Below are positions 45,102 through 54,525 of a stretch of DNA of 64,000 nt, one piece after another. The first letter of the stretch is position 1; each line of letters begins with the position of its first letter. The stretch is from Gracilaria vermiculophylla (Eukaryota > Rhodophyta > Florideophyceae > Gracilariales > Gracilariaceae). The stretch covers positions 3,109,999 to 3,173,998 of the forward strand of contig JAHNZQ020000181.1 in assembly GCA_019155205.2 (NCBI GenBank), given 5' to 3'. The translations under genes and the position numbers were made by a program. The notes beneath the pieces are model-generated. The model was given only the letters and a program-made list of their open reading frames with translations. It had not been told where the DNA came from and did no database searches.

Positions 45102-45395
45102 ATGAACCATAACAATATCTTTTCGTTTTCAAGGAATGAATCTCGAAAATGTTCTTGCAACTGTGGAAAGAAGCCGGACTCGTACTGTTCTAAAGGGTTT
45201 TGTCCACGAATGTGTTGTAACACAGCAAACCACAACGTTTCCAGAGGGAGTCCCGAGAGGATTTGTTGCGTACCGAGGTGTCTTAGGCCAAGAAGGATTG
45301 CTTGCTATCACTTCTGTGAGATACATTGCTGTAAACTCGATTCCCGCCACGGAAATAAATCACTTCTTCCATGGAAGAACCTTAAAAAGAAGTGA
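45102..45395 (+). CDS. Small Cys/His-rich protein A (97 aa)
   Basis: The first ATG of the open frame is 45102 (context GAAAATGA, good). The product has Cys in the pattern C-x-C-x-C-G-x7-C-x4-C-x3-CC-x4-H, then R-x-CC-x3-C-x6-C-x3-C-x2-H-CC and a later His. The motif (F/Y)-C-x2-(M/H)-CC occurs twice (FCPRMCC and FCEIHCC), so the protein looks like a duplicated zinc-binding module. It has a basic tail (LPWKNLKKK) and no signal peptide. It is a clear paralogue of 53006-53278. I do not recognise the family. An overlapping frame (45136-45423) looks like a shadow. Upstream is conserved block A; downstream is the start of a Gypsy element. Confidence 0.68.
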   Translation: MNHNNIFSFSRNESRKCSCNCGKKPDSYCSKGFCPRMCCNTANHNVSRGSPERICCVPRCLRPRRIACYHFCEIHCCKLDSRHGNKSLLPWKNLKKK

Positions 45396-45874
45396 ACTGG
45401 AACTCATTCTCGTGGATGTGTAGAATACTAGGTACTTTCACTTCGTGTCAAATCTTGGACATGGCGTGTAGAGTAAAACCAACCACAGAACTATTGAAAG
45501 TATAAATTCAAGCGAATGCCTTAGTTTAGTATTCTTCTTTGAGGTCATATCCTCTATTGCTGCAAACGAAATACTGTAACGATTCGAAAACGGCTTACAA
45601 ACGTAGAAAATCTAAATGTTATTTAAAAAATTAATATTTGCAAAAGGTAATCTTTACAGAATCAATATTAGTTAACGTAAGCTGCGTTACAGCCCTTCTT
45701 TATTTTATTGGTCCTCGTTTACAAGTTTCTGATTAATTGGTAATATATTTAAATAAAACGCCCTAAGTATCGAAAGGGCCGTGGAATCAGCTGCTGCTTT
45801 CAACCGTATTGTCTCTCAAGTGTAATATAATAAACCGTTTTTAAGAGGTAAGAAAGCGCAGCCATTCAACGCTC
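45396..45874. other. 3' flank of Cys-rich gene A, no gene
   Basis: AT-rich, with AATAAA-like A/T runs but no distinct polyadenylation signal that I would rely on. Ends at the first base of the Gypsy-2 LTR. Confidence 0.5.
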
Positions 45875-46236
45875 TGTGCAATTTACGTGGTGACTAGGAG
45901 CTTGCAGCGTGTGGTGCAGCCATATTTGATGCTACATAGAGAAACTGGGAATGCAAGGACTGTACATCTAGCGCGGTGAGATGGGGGTGGACGGTCATAT
46001 TTTTACATTACCAAGCATGTATTTGGAGCCCGTGTTGCAGCATTCTTCGAAACTGCGCTCTCCCGCTCTGTTGGGGAGAGAGCTCACAATGATTCTGCAT
46101 TGCATTCATGGCTGATGTCGTGCCGACACTGGGTTCCATTCCTTAAATTGCGGATTCAGACGGTCTCTGCTTGTAGTAGCAGGGACCCGCCGAACAGCCA
46201 GCCGTGAAAGCCTAAAAACGCTATTTCATTGTTTCA
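45875..46236 (+). repeat. 5' LTR of Gypsy-2 (approximate 3' border)
   Basis: The start is fixed by alignment with the 3' remnant (ACGTGGTGA, AGCTTG, AGCGTGTGG shared). The end is inferred: TTTCA is followed by TTGGTAGCATCACA, a possible tRNA-type primer site, at 46237 onwards. Confidence 0.55.
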
Positions 46237-46349
46237 TTGGTAGCATCACATACAATAAACACCAACAGAACTCACCATGACAGTGCTGAACCAGAAGATT
46301 CAGTAAGTGTTGGTGCTCGTACTGCTGTGTCGATCTTTTTGAAACCAAA

Positions 46350-47080
46350 CAAGTCAGAGAGCTTCTCAGGAATACGTGATTATCTTATTGTCAATAAATA
46401 GCTATACAAAGTGGAACAGTACTTTTCACTTGTACAACTTGGAGGCAATACAATGTTAACGGATGAGAGTAAGATTACGTATCCGTCCACTCTTCACACT
46501 ATTACTACTGCTATTTGGTGGTACACGATGTTAGAAGTGCCGACTAATCCGCAAACGTGGCCGCAGTTTGTCGCGGAAAATTAAAAAGAGGTTTGTTCCA
46601 AAAGACCGTGAGAGAAGGGCGAGGGACAAGTTGCCCGTACTGAGACAGACATCATCAGTGTGCCATTATCCTCCTGACTTTCGCGAGATATTATTAACTA
46701 TCCCTGACATCAGTGCAAGTGAGAAATAGGATAGGTTCGTGAATGGTTCGAAGGGTAAAATAAAATTTGAGGTTAGAAAAGCTTACTGCTATGACTTTGA
46801 AGAGGAAACAAAGTTGCTATGAGGGTCAAAGCAGCTTTTATAGGATCTTCGTATGAAGGAAACTCTCCTAGCTTTATGGAGAGAGCGGGCCCCGATGCCA
46901 TGGAAATCGGAAATGCGGAGGGCGGCTCACAATTCAAGTCGAAGCAGCGTTTGGAGGACATCAAGAACAATGCGTGCCCCGTATGCCATACGCCCGACTG
47001 TGGTCCGTATAAACACAGATGCGAAAGTGGTAGCCGAAGCGGGAACTTTGCTAAAATTCTGCGCAGAAAAGTGGAGTGCA
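46350..47080 (+). pseudogene. Gypsy-2 gag with zinc knuckle
   Basis: Shifting plus-strand frames give YKVEQYFSLVQLGG, WWYTMLEVPTNPQTW, LPVLRQTSSVCHY, FREILLTIPDISASE, then DRFVNGSKGKIKFEV. This is the standard gypsy gag layout ending in a DRFV-x-GLK block. Frame 46819-47274 continues through a linker to CPVCHTPDCGPYKHRC, a Cys/His knuckle (C-x2-C-x4-C-x4-H). Stops interrupt the first half. Confidence 0.75.
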
Positions 47081-47164
47081 GGACGATTCCGACAGTTCTT
47101 TGGAAAAATGAAGGGTTCTTTCGAATGTTAATAACGGTGGAAAGACCGTGTTCGCTTCAAAAGT

Positions 47165-47713
47165 GTGTTTATCGAAAGTCACAGTGGATCTGCAGATGGT
47201 TCAGTTCCTTGTGTACCGTTATTGGTGATGAAAACAACTATGAATGGAATACCTGTCTCCATTCTGAAAGGTGATGGATGTAATACAAATGTGGTCTCCA
47301 AAGCCCTTGTCTCTCGTGACAACAACGAACTGAGTTTTCGGCCAGCAAACATGGTTAATAGTCATCCAAAATTAGACTCAACCGAATTGAGCAAGTCCAT
47401 GGTGGATGCCACTGTTAAAACTAAGTATCGTACATACTCTTCGTCATGGTTACTGGCTGACTGCAGATATGACGTACTTCTGGGTATGCCTTGGCACGTT
47501 GCCTGCAATCCAGATATGGATCATGGGAAGAGAAGATTAATGGTTAGTGGATATGATTTGAAGGCAGGAACAGCACGTAGGGAAAATACTGCTGAAGTTA
47601 CGAACATGACTGTGAAGAAGTTCCGCTCAACGCTGTCTGGTAATGGTAACAATGCCATTATATGCCACGTTACAACCACTGAGCAGTCCGAAGCATCCGG
47701 AGGAATTGGGTAG
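47165..47713 (+). pseudogene. Gypsy-2 protease region
   Basis: Open frame with VSILKGDGCNTNVVSKA at the active-site position (retropepsin I-D-(T/S)-G-x-x-x-x-x-(V/I); here GDGC, so the catalytic Asp-Thr/Ser-Gly is altered). It continues to YDVLLGMPWHVACNPDMD, the LG-x-PW block that precedes RT in gypsy elements. The frame has no ATG at its apparent start (GTG) and would be read as part of gag-pol. Confidence 0.75.
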
Positions 47714-47719
47714 GAACGT

Positions 47720-48570
47720 TTGAAGACCATTCTCTTGAATCACGAGGATTATGACATCAAACGCTTACTGTATCCGTTTAAACATGTGTTACAAACCGAA
47801 CTTCCGTCCGGGCTCCCACCTTCTCGGGAAGTAGACCATGCCATTGAAATTGGTTCAGGTTGCCGCCCCCCTTATCGTTTTCTCTACCAACTGTCTCCTT
47901 CAGAATTGATGGCTGCGAAATACTACGGTCAGTTTCTTTTACAGAGTAGGAAAATCAGACGTAACAAATATCCATATGGATCGCCGCTGTTCTTTGTGAA
48001 GGAGCCAGGAAGAAGTCTCCGAGGCGTCGTTGACGATCGGGTATTTAATAGAAACAAAAAAAGAACAACGTTCCAATCTGGAGGTGTGATGGAATATTTA
48101 ACAGGATAAGACGTGCGAAATACTTTTCAAAATAAGATATAAAGACCGGTTTCCATCAGATACGCTTGAAGCCTGCAGATATTGAGAAAAGAGCCTTCAA
48201 TACGAAGTACGGGCAATTTGAGTATCTCGTCATGCCAAAAGGGCTCTGTAACGCGCTGGACACATTCCAAACACTCATGAACAAGAAGATGCACGATTTC
48301 ATTGATGAATTCCTTGTTTTCTAAATTGATGATCCCTAATATTAGAGCGAAACCAGGGCTGAGCATTTGGAATACGTTCGAGCTATATTGAAAAAACTCG
48401 CGGATCACGAACTATTTGTTTCCGCGAAGAAATATTCGTTCATGACTCAAAGAACGGAATTCTTAGGTCTGCTTGTGGAGAAGGAAGAGTCGCGAGTGAA
48501 CCCTGCCAACATTCAAATTGTCAAAAACTGGCCAAGGCCTCGTGAATTGATGGAATTGAGAAGCTTCTGA
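47720..48570 (+). pseudogene. Gypsy-2 reverse transcriptase
   Basis: 47720-48109: DHAIEIGSG, PPYRFLYQLSP, YPYGSPLFFVKEPGRSLRG and VVDDRVFNR, the fingers and entry region. After a frame change: FNTKYGQFEYLVMPKGLCNA (motif B), then FLVF-stop-IDDP where the catalytic Y-x-DD should be; only the DD remains. 48367-48570 continues with LEYVRAILKKLADHELF, KKYSFMTQRTEFLGLLV and NWPRPRELMELRSF (thumb). Several stops, dead. Confidence 0.82.
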
Positions 48571-48699
48571 GGCCTACTAAAACTCTCCAGACGCTTCATT
48601 AACAACTCCTAGCTACAAGCTGCACCAATCACGTCGCCTATTTAGAAGAACAATGGTTTAAAAGACTGGGCTGCTAATGCACTCCACGCTTTTAATTAT

Positions 48700-49098
48700 T
48701 TAAAGGCAGCACTAACTCTGGCACCAATTGTACAACCTCCGAAGTGGAATTGTCCTTTTTGAATTCACATAGATGCCTCCCAGATAGCTGTGGGGTCGAC
48801 CCTAACGCAACTATATCAACATGGCATAGATCGAGTCATTACTTATATTTCTAGGAAGCTAAGTCCTGCAGAGCAGAATTATACTGCGAACGAGAGAGAA
48901 TTACTTGGTTTGGTGTGCTACTTGGAAGGTACGAGCTACGACGTGCTGTCTGACAATCAGATTGTCAAGAAGTTTTCGACGAAGAAGAACATCTATCGCC
49001 GGGAAGCGTGCTGGCTTGAAGTACTTGCATCCTTCAATATTAGAGAGATGTACCGGCAATCGGAAAGAATCCATGTGCTGGAAGATGCGTTGTCATGA
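48700..49098 (+). pseudogene. Gypsy-2 RNase H
   Basis: FNYLKAALTLAPIVQPP and HIDASQIAVGSTLTQ (first catalytic Asp), then the open frame 48790-49098 with YISRKLSPAEQNYTANERE (catalytic Glu), LLGLVCYLEG and VLSDNQIV (Asp, family TDH position reads SDN). It ends with RIHVLEDALS, matching the usual NVVADALS. Good similarity, but it is isolated by stops on both sides. Confidence 0.82.
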
Positions 49099-49249
49099 AT
49101 TCCGCATACAGCCTCAGTGAAGCACCTCTAGTGAAACATCGTTAACATCGATGGCATTAGAAAAGACATTGGTGAGTACCGGTCTGATTAACTCTTTGGG
49201 CCTATTTGTCTCGCACTGAAAGGAAATCTTCCTGAGACGGAGATGAAGA

Positions 49250-50334
49250 GCAAAAAAATCAAGCGCTTGGTTACCTTATTTAAGAAGGATGGATGGAGAA
49301 TTCTATATGGAGGCAACCTCTGTGCGGCTCGTAGGGGCAGACGTACGATTATAGAATAGGCACATGATTCTAAGCTTGGCGGACAATTTGCGTTTAAACA
49401 ACATTGGAGCGTCTTTCTTCTTTTCACTACCATCATAAGGCAAAATAAATAAGGAATTACGGCGCTGGTTATCCCTTATGTAAAGAAAAGAAGGATCAAA
49501 AAGGGAAACTATTTGGTCATCGAACCCATCTCCCTCTTCCAACCAACGGCTGGGGATAATTACCCACTGATTTCATAGTAAGCGTACCTCAAACGGAAAA
49601 GAGATTCGATTGACTCACAACCTGGGTTAACCCTCTGTCACGGATGGTACGTTTTCTACCTTCAAAGGCAACTGATGACGCAATCGATGTGGCTACGGCG
49701 TTCTCCACACATTTCTTCCGACAACATGGGCTTCCGAATGCAACTATTTGAGACAGGGATTCAAAGTCCGTGTCAAAGTTCTGGAAATAACTCATTAAAC
49801 TGTGCGGTGTTACGATGCGAATGTCGACAGCCCGTCATCCTCAAATAGATAGTGCTTCAGAGGTAATGAATTGTATGATCGAAAACTACATAAGATAGTT
49901 TTGTAGTTATCGACAGATTGAATGGGAAAAGGTACTACCGGTTGCCGAACTCGTCTACAACTCTTCCGTATCAGAGGATCTTGGTCTTTCCCCATTCGAA
50001 GTTGAATTGGGTTGAAATCCTACGTTCCCTCTTGATTTTTTAACCTTCCTCGGAGATTCCCGTTCAGTCTGTAGCAGACTTGAGGAGCCGCCTACTATGT
50101 GCCCTGGAAGATGCACGGTTTAGTCACAAGCTTGCAGAAGCAATGCAATGTGCGGAGGCTGCAGGGAAGTTTAGGCGTCTTTCATATGTCGTGGGAGTTG
50201 GAGTTTTATTATCCTATAAGATTTTTAAGGACAGTTCCGAAAGAGAGCAGGCAAAGGACAAGTTCTCAAGCCAGTACATGGACCCTTTATTGTACTGGAA
50301 TGTATGGGAAAGAATGCATTACGTTCGGAACTAA
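49250..50334 (+). pseudogene. Gypsy-2 integrase
   Basis: Fragmented: DGWRILYGGNLCAAR then HDSKLGGQFAF (zinc domain region), a core with GLTLCHGWYVFYL, and SPHISSDNMGFRMQLFE. The best part is VLPVAELVYNSSVSEDLG and LSPFEVELG near 49.93-50.01 kb, the typical integrase end of core. It continues with VADLRSRLLCALEDARFSHK (50080-50334) and AEAMQCAEAAGKFRR, then YVVGVGVLLSYKIF. Many stops. Confidence 0.72.
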
Positions 50335-50479
50335 CAAGGCACATGAAGATCCATCCCGTAGTTAAGGTGTCGTTTATGAAGCCTTACCGTGAGCAACCAG
50401 AAAAGATGAGGACTGCTACCTTGCCTTACACTGCCCTGCCGGTTGCAGGGTCAGAACTAAATCCTTTGTACAATTTGGA

Positions 50480-50640
50480 CTAGATCTTAGCTCATAGGAG
50501 GCGTAGACGTGGATACCAATGGCCAACATTTCCAGAGGACTCTCCCACTTATGATGCAGAATGGAAACTTACGAGGGATTTCATTGATAGTCACGCTACC
50601 TTGACCAAAGCGTTCCATGCCTATATTGCGCACCACAATC
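50480..50640 (+). pseudogene. Gypsy-2 chromodomain-like end
   Basis: The plus strand reads ILAHRRRRRGYQWP, then DAEWKLTRDFIDSHATL and FHAYIAHHNLL. This is compatible with a degraded chromodomain (I-L-x-H-R segment, E-W-x-x-x-x-x-F). It is close to the 3' LTR start at 50701, preceded by a weak purine tract. Confidence 0.5.
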
Positions 50641-50700
50641 TCTTGCAGCACCAAAATTGATCATTGACGTGGAAGCCAATATGAATTGAGGTGGCAATGA

Positions 50701-50738
50701 TGACACTTACGTGGTGAGTAGAAGCTTGTAGCGTGTGG
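50701..50738 (+). repeat. Truncated 3' LTR of Gypsy-2
   Basis: Only about 35 bases match the 5' LTR start (ACGTGGTGA, AGCTTG, AGCGTGTGG). The sequence then changes to unrelated flank, 140 bases before the next solo LTR. Confidence 0.6.
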
Positions 50739-50880
50739 CGCCCACTGGTTATCCTCCTGTGAACCACTTTACACAGATTAGACGAATCAGCATAGTTGAT
50801 TTCCGATTAAATTTTTTTATTAAAACAGGATAAATTCCAGTAAAATTGGTGTTCTTTTCGCAAAGACAACGAATCAAAAG

Positions 50881-51433
50881 TGTGGTACTTTCAGCCCTCC
50901 TCTCGAGGTAGTAAAGCACACTGTCCGTTAGGAGCTTTTGTTGACTCCAAAGGTGCGTATTCCTAAAGGTGGTCTCCGGTATCCGCTGTCGCGAGCCGGG
51001 GGAATTCTGAAAGGAGATCCGCAAACACCAAGCGGAGGGGGAGGTTCACTGGGCGGACATTGCTCCTACAGGCGCTGCTATGATGCGACCTGGGGATCGG
51101 CGGCTTAGAAATCTGCGTAGATTTACGAGAGACTCCAACCGGAAAAGTAGATGAAGACTCAAGGGTGCTTGTCTTTACTTCCCCAGAGGTGGAGCTCACC
51201 CAGCAGGTTAAATTTCAAGCCGGGAGTCCACCTCGGAAGGTATCACTACTGTACTAATTACCTGCCTAAATTAACTAAAATAAATAATAATTCTACCGTT
51301 CCTCAAGGATACTGTAGCGCACGCGGTCGAGATTATGCACCACGTGGCCCAGCTAATAAAATACGAGCTGTCCTTAGGAAAATTATACCTTAAGGCCAAA
51401 CCACCCCATTTCCGTAGGAGCCACTGTACTACA
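50881..51433 (-). repeat. G1 solo LTR (553 bp), TSD AAAAG
   Basis: Minus orientation: begins TGTGGTACT, ends CTGTACTACA. Perfect direct repeats AAAAG at 50876-50880 and 51434-51438. No internal sequence. Confidence 0.95.
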
Positions 51434-51954
51434 AAAAGCACAACCAAATCTCGAAAAATAAAGATAATTCAAAAACATTTCACTGCAAAACATTTAACGT
51501 TTTTATCGGCGGTTTTATTCTTCGGTCGGGGCGACCACAGCGGTTGGAACGAGAGCGATGCTACCATTGAAATGAATTGAAGTAGTTAAACGGTAGGTTG
51601 AATAAAACTTTACCTGAGTTGCTCCGATGCCTCTGTTAATCGCGAGCACCACGCCTTTATATAGACTTTATATTCTACCCATTGCAGAAATGCAAAACAA
51701 ATTTGTTAGTTTTTCAGCACAGCAAGCTGAGCTGGACAGCTTTCGGACGCTTCTGGAGATGTCTATGAAGTATCTTTAAACGTAGCACTAAATAAATAAA
51801 GTGTAAGTTGCAAATATTTTGTCACAGCTAACCCTTGAAATCACTACATTCCACCTCTGAAATTAGTACAAAACCAACAGCACTACGCATCGATCATATC
51901 ATAGAGAGCTCTGTATCATTTAGTGTGTGAACACATATTGGCAAAACATTAAAT
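51434..51954. other. No gene seen
   Basis: AT-rich spacer between the solo LTR and conserved block B. Confidence 0.55.
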
Positions 51955-52925
51955 TATACTATCTTCATACATATGAGAATCGTAAATTTCTCCTCTCTCA
52001 CATAAAAGACTGGTTTGGAGAGGTGCAATATCTGGAAATCTCAAAGACGTCATAAGTTCGATATGTGTCTCTCAGGGTTTCAGAAAAAAGTTCAAAACAA
52101 ATTTAGTAAAAATACAATCTACTAAACGTAGGCATGAAACGAACGTGTGAAGATAAATGGAAAATAACTGCCTGTGCAAAAGCAAAGCAGTAATTTTATT
52201 CGCAAGCATTTTGCATATTTAATCGTTCCTAAAGTAACAAATATATGTATAAATGCATGAAACATTTAAAAGATATTTCAAAAAAAGCCCTGTATGAAGA
52301 ACATTCATAAAAATTAAATTTCGATTCGCGGTATAAAAAACAGCAACAACTTTGAAGTGCAAGAGAGATCCTGCCCAATATACCTTTTCAATTGTAAAAC
52401 CATCGAGTTTCGTATAAAACCGTATGTTATGATGGGAAATTTTAAATTTTCAAGAGTAGATCAAATTAACTATGTAAAAGGTATCCAAGCGAAAGGGATA
52501 TTAATATACCGTCACCGATATATTCTACGCATGAGATATAGACTTGTATATGCAAACAAAGTGGGAAAACTATGTCGGGCTGCATCTAAAAATATTAATA
52601 ACTAAATTATTCCCCAGGTTCTCATTTGTCTTTTTTGTTTACATTTCGGTGCATGGAATTTCATAATTAGTATGAGAATATTTCAGAATTTCATAAACGC
52701 ATACATTGCATTTTTTATTTTCTTTCTGTATAGCTTCACCAGTTCAATTGCTTTTCAGATAGTATGCGTATGGCGTAGCATACTCTGGAGCGTGGAAGGT
52801 TCTGACCTAATGCAGCTTCCAGCAACCAGTGCTTCACATTAACTGTTTCTGGATGTGGGTCCGTGCATGGCTATATAACTGCTTGTTCTTGTCAATAAAC
52901 AAAGATGAAACGGGTCGGTTCAAAT
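51955..52925 (+). repeat. Duplicated non-coding block B, upstream of Cys-rich gene B
   Basis: Collinear with block A (43440-44430), ending GTCAATAAA, then AGATGAA and GGGTCGGTT, about 80 bases before the ATG of gene B. In copy A the same end lies about 670 bases before the ATG, so copy A has gained roughly 590 bases (or B lost them). An 82-codon frame here (52357-52605) has no counterpart in A. Confidence 0.65.
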
Positions 52926-53005
52926 GTAATCGAACACGAGAAAGGAAACACTATTTTTTCTCTTGAGGTCGCTGTAACAGTTTTCTGCGCAGAGATAAGC
53001 CTACC

Positions 53006-53278
53006 ATGCCGTTCAGCAAATTCTTTTCCGGAGAACGTTCCTTACAAGACCTAAAATGCTACTGTGGGAGACGTGAAAGCAAGTTTTGTAGCTCTCAATA
53101 CTGCAAGCGGCATTGTTGCATTAACTTAAATCATGATGAAAATAAGGGAGCATCCAGGAGGATTTGTGTTCTAGACGGATGCAATAACCATTTAAAGAGA
53201 GGATGTTCTGTTTACTGTGAGCTACACTGCTGCGTACATGCAGACAATGACAGGACTCATTCAAAACTTTTGGACTAA
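53006..53278 (+). CDS. Small Cys/His-rich protein B (90 aa)
   Basis: Intact ATG-to-stop frame (start context CTACCATGC). Cys/His pattern C-x-C-G-x6-C-x4-C-x3-CC-x4-H, then R-x-C-x4-C-x6-C-x3-C-x2-H-CC-x-H. The repeated module is YCKRHCC and YCELHCC. It aligns along its length with protein A at 45102 (shared C-x-CG, CC, RIC, HCC and final S-x-LL) while spacing and charge vary. Keeping every Cys in two copies that differ at many other sites suggests selection on a zinc- or disulphide-bonded fold. No signal peptide was seen, so a nuclear or cytosolic zinc protein is more likely than a secreted one. Family unknown to me. Confidence 0.72.
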   Translation: MPFSKFFSGERSLQDLKCYCGRRESKFCSSQYCKRHCCINLNHDENKGASRRICVLDGCNNHLKRGCSVYCELHCCVHADNDRTHSKLLD

Positions 53279-53963
53279 AGACATAAATACAAGGGGAAAA
53301 ATAATGAGCTATTTTTGCAGAAAAGCGGAGACTCCGTACAGGTCTGTTCGTGATAGTTCACTCACATCAAACAAGTAAAAAAGGGAAACAGGTACTGTAT
53401 CTAATATAAGAAGCACATTCTCCCCGCAAAAAAAGAAAACTCAAAAACATGACCATTAATTAAGCTCATTGTGATAGCATGACTCTGGTAATGGATACGG
53501 AAGATAGCCGCCGAAAAGTAAGTTTGCATCATACATAAAAACTGCAACTGTAGATTCTTTGGAAGGAAACATCTATCAATGTGTAATTGTAGAGAGAGAT
53601 AGGATTGGCATCGCTGTTCTGATCGTAAAGCGTATTAGTAATGCTGTCGTCTGGAAAACAAAAAAAAGCAATTCAATCAAAAGTCACATATCATATCATG
53701 GAAGAAACTGTTTTTTAGATGAAGTCCAAGCAGTGTGTGCGAGTAGCTTCTAAAAAGATGTTTTGATACTTTCAACAAAACAGATAGTTTGTAGTACGTT
53801 ATCTTCACTATCTACAAAACAATCTGGTAATCTTTTCTTGTGCTCCGGACGAAACAAATAATGAAAAGCGTATGCAATTCAATACATATGTTAGGTTTGC
53901 ACCAATGCTTTGGTCACTAACGACTAAAACATTTCATCAATGGTCTTATGAAGACATCATAAG
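53279..53963. other. No supportable gene
   Basis: AT-rich 3' flank of gene B. A 64-codon frame (53559-53753) has no ATG at its start and no recognisable motif. Confidence 0.5.
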
Positions 53964-53968
53964 CCAAT

Positions 53969-54520
53969 TGTGGTAATGTCAGCCCTCCTCTCGAGGTAGT
54001 AAAGCACAACGTTCGTTAGGAGTTTTTGTTGACTCCAAAGGCGAGCGTTCCTTAAGGTGGTCTCCGGTATCCGCTGTCGCGAGCCGGGGGAACTCTGAAA
54101 GGGATCCGCAAACACCAAGCGGAGGGGGAGGTTCACTGGGCGGACAATGCTCCTACAGGCGCTGCTATTATGTGACCCGGGGATCGGCGGCTTAGAAACC
54201 TGCGTTGATCGACAAGAGACTCCAACCGGAAAAGTAGATGAAGACTCAAGGGTGCTTGTCTTTACTTCCCCAGAGGGGGAGTTCAACCGGCAGATTAAGT
54301 ATCAAGCCGGTAGCCCGCCTCAGCAGGTCTCGCTACTGTACTAATTACCTGCATAAATTATCTAAAATAAAAAATAATTCTACCGTGCTTCAAGGATACT
54401 GTAGCGCACGTGGGCGGGATTATGCACCATGTGGCCCAGCTAATAAAATACGAGCCCTCCTTAGGAATATTATACTTTAAAGCCAAACCACCCTATTTCC
54501 GTAGAAGCCACTGTACTACA
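53969..54520 (-). repeat. G1 solo LTR (552 bp), TSD CCAAT
   Basis: Minus orientation: begins TGTGGTAATG, ends CTGTACTACA. Perfect direct repeats CCAAT at 53964-53968 and 54521-54525. Confidence 0.95.
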
Positions 54521-54525
54521 CCAAT

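Larger units (their letters stand above)
45875..50738 (+). mobile_element. Gypsy-2: decayed Ty3/gypsy element, 3' LTR truncated
   Basis: Plus-strand order LTR, gag with zinc knuckle, protease, RT, RNase H, integrase, chromodomain-like end. The left LTR begins TGTGCAATTTACGTGG at 45875. The related right start TGACACTTACGTGG is at 50701, but similarity ends near 50738, so the 3' LTR was mostly lost. Numerous stops and frameshifts. It differs from G1 in sequence and LTR. Confidence 0.82.
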
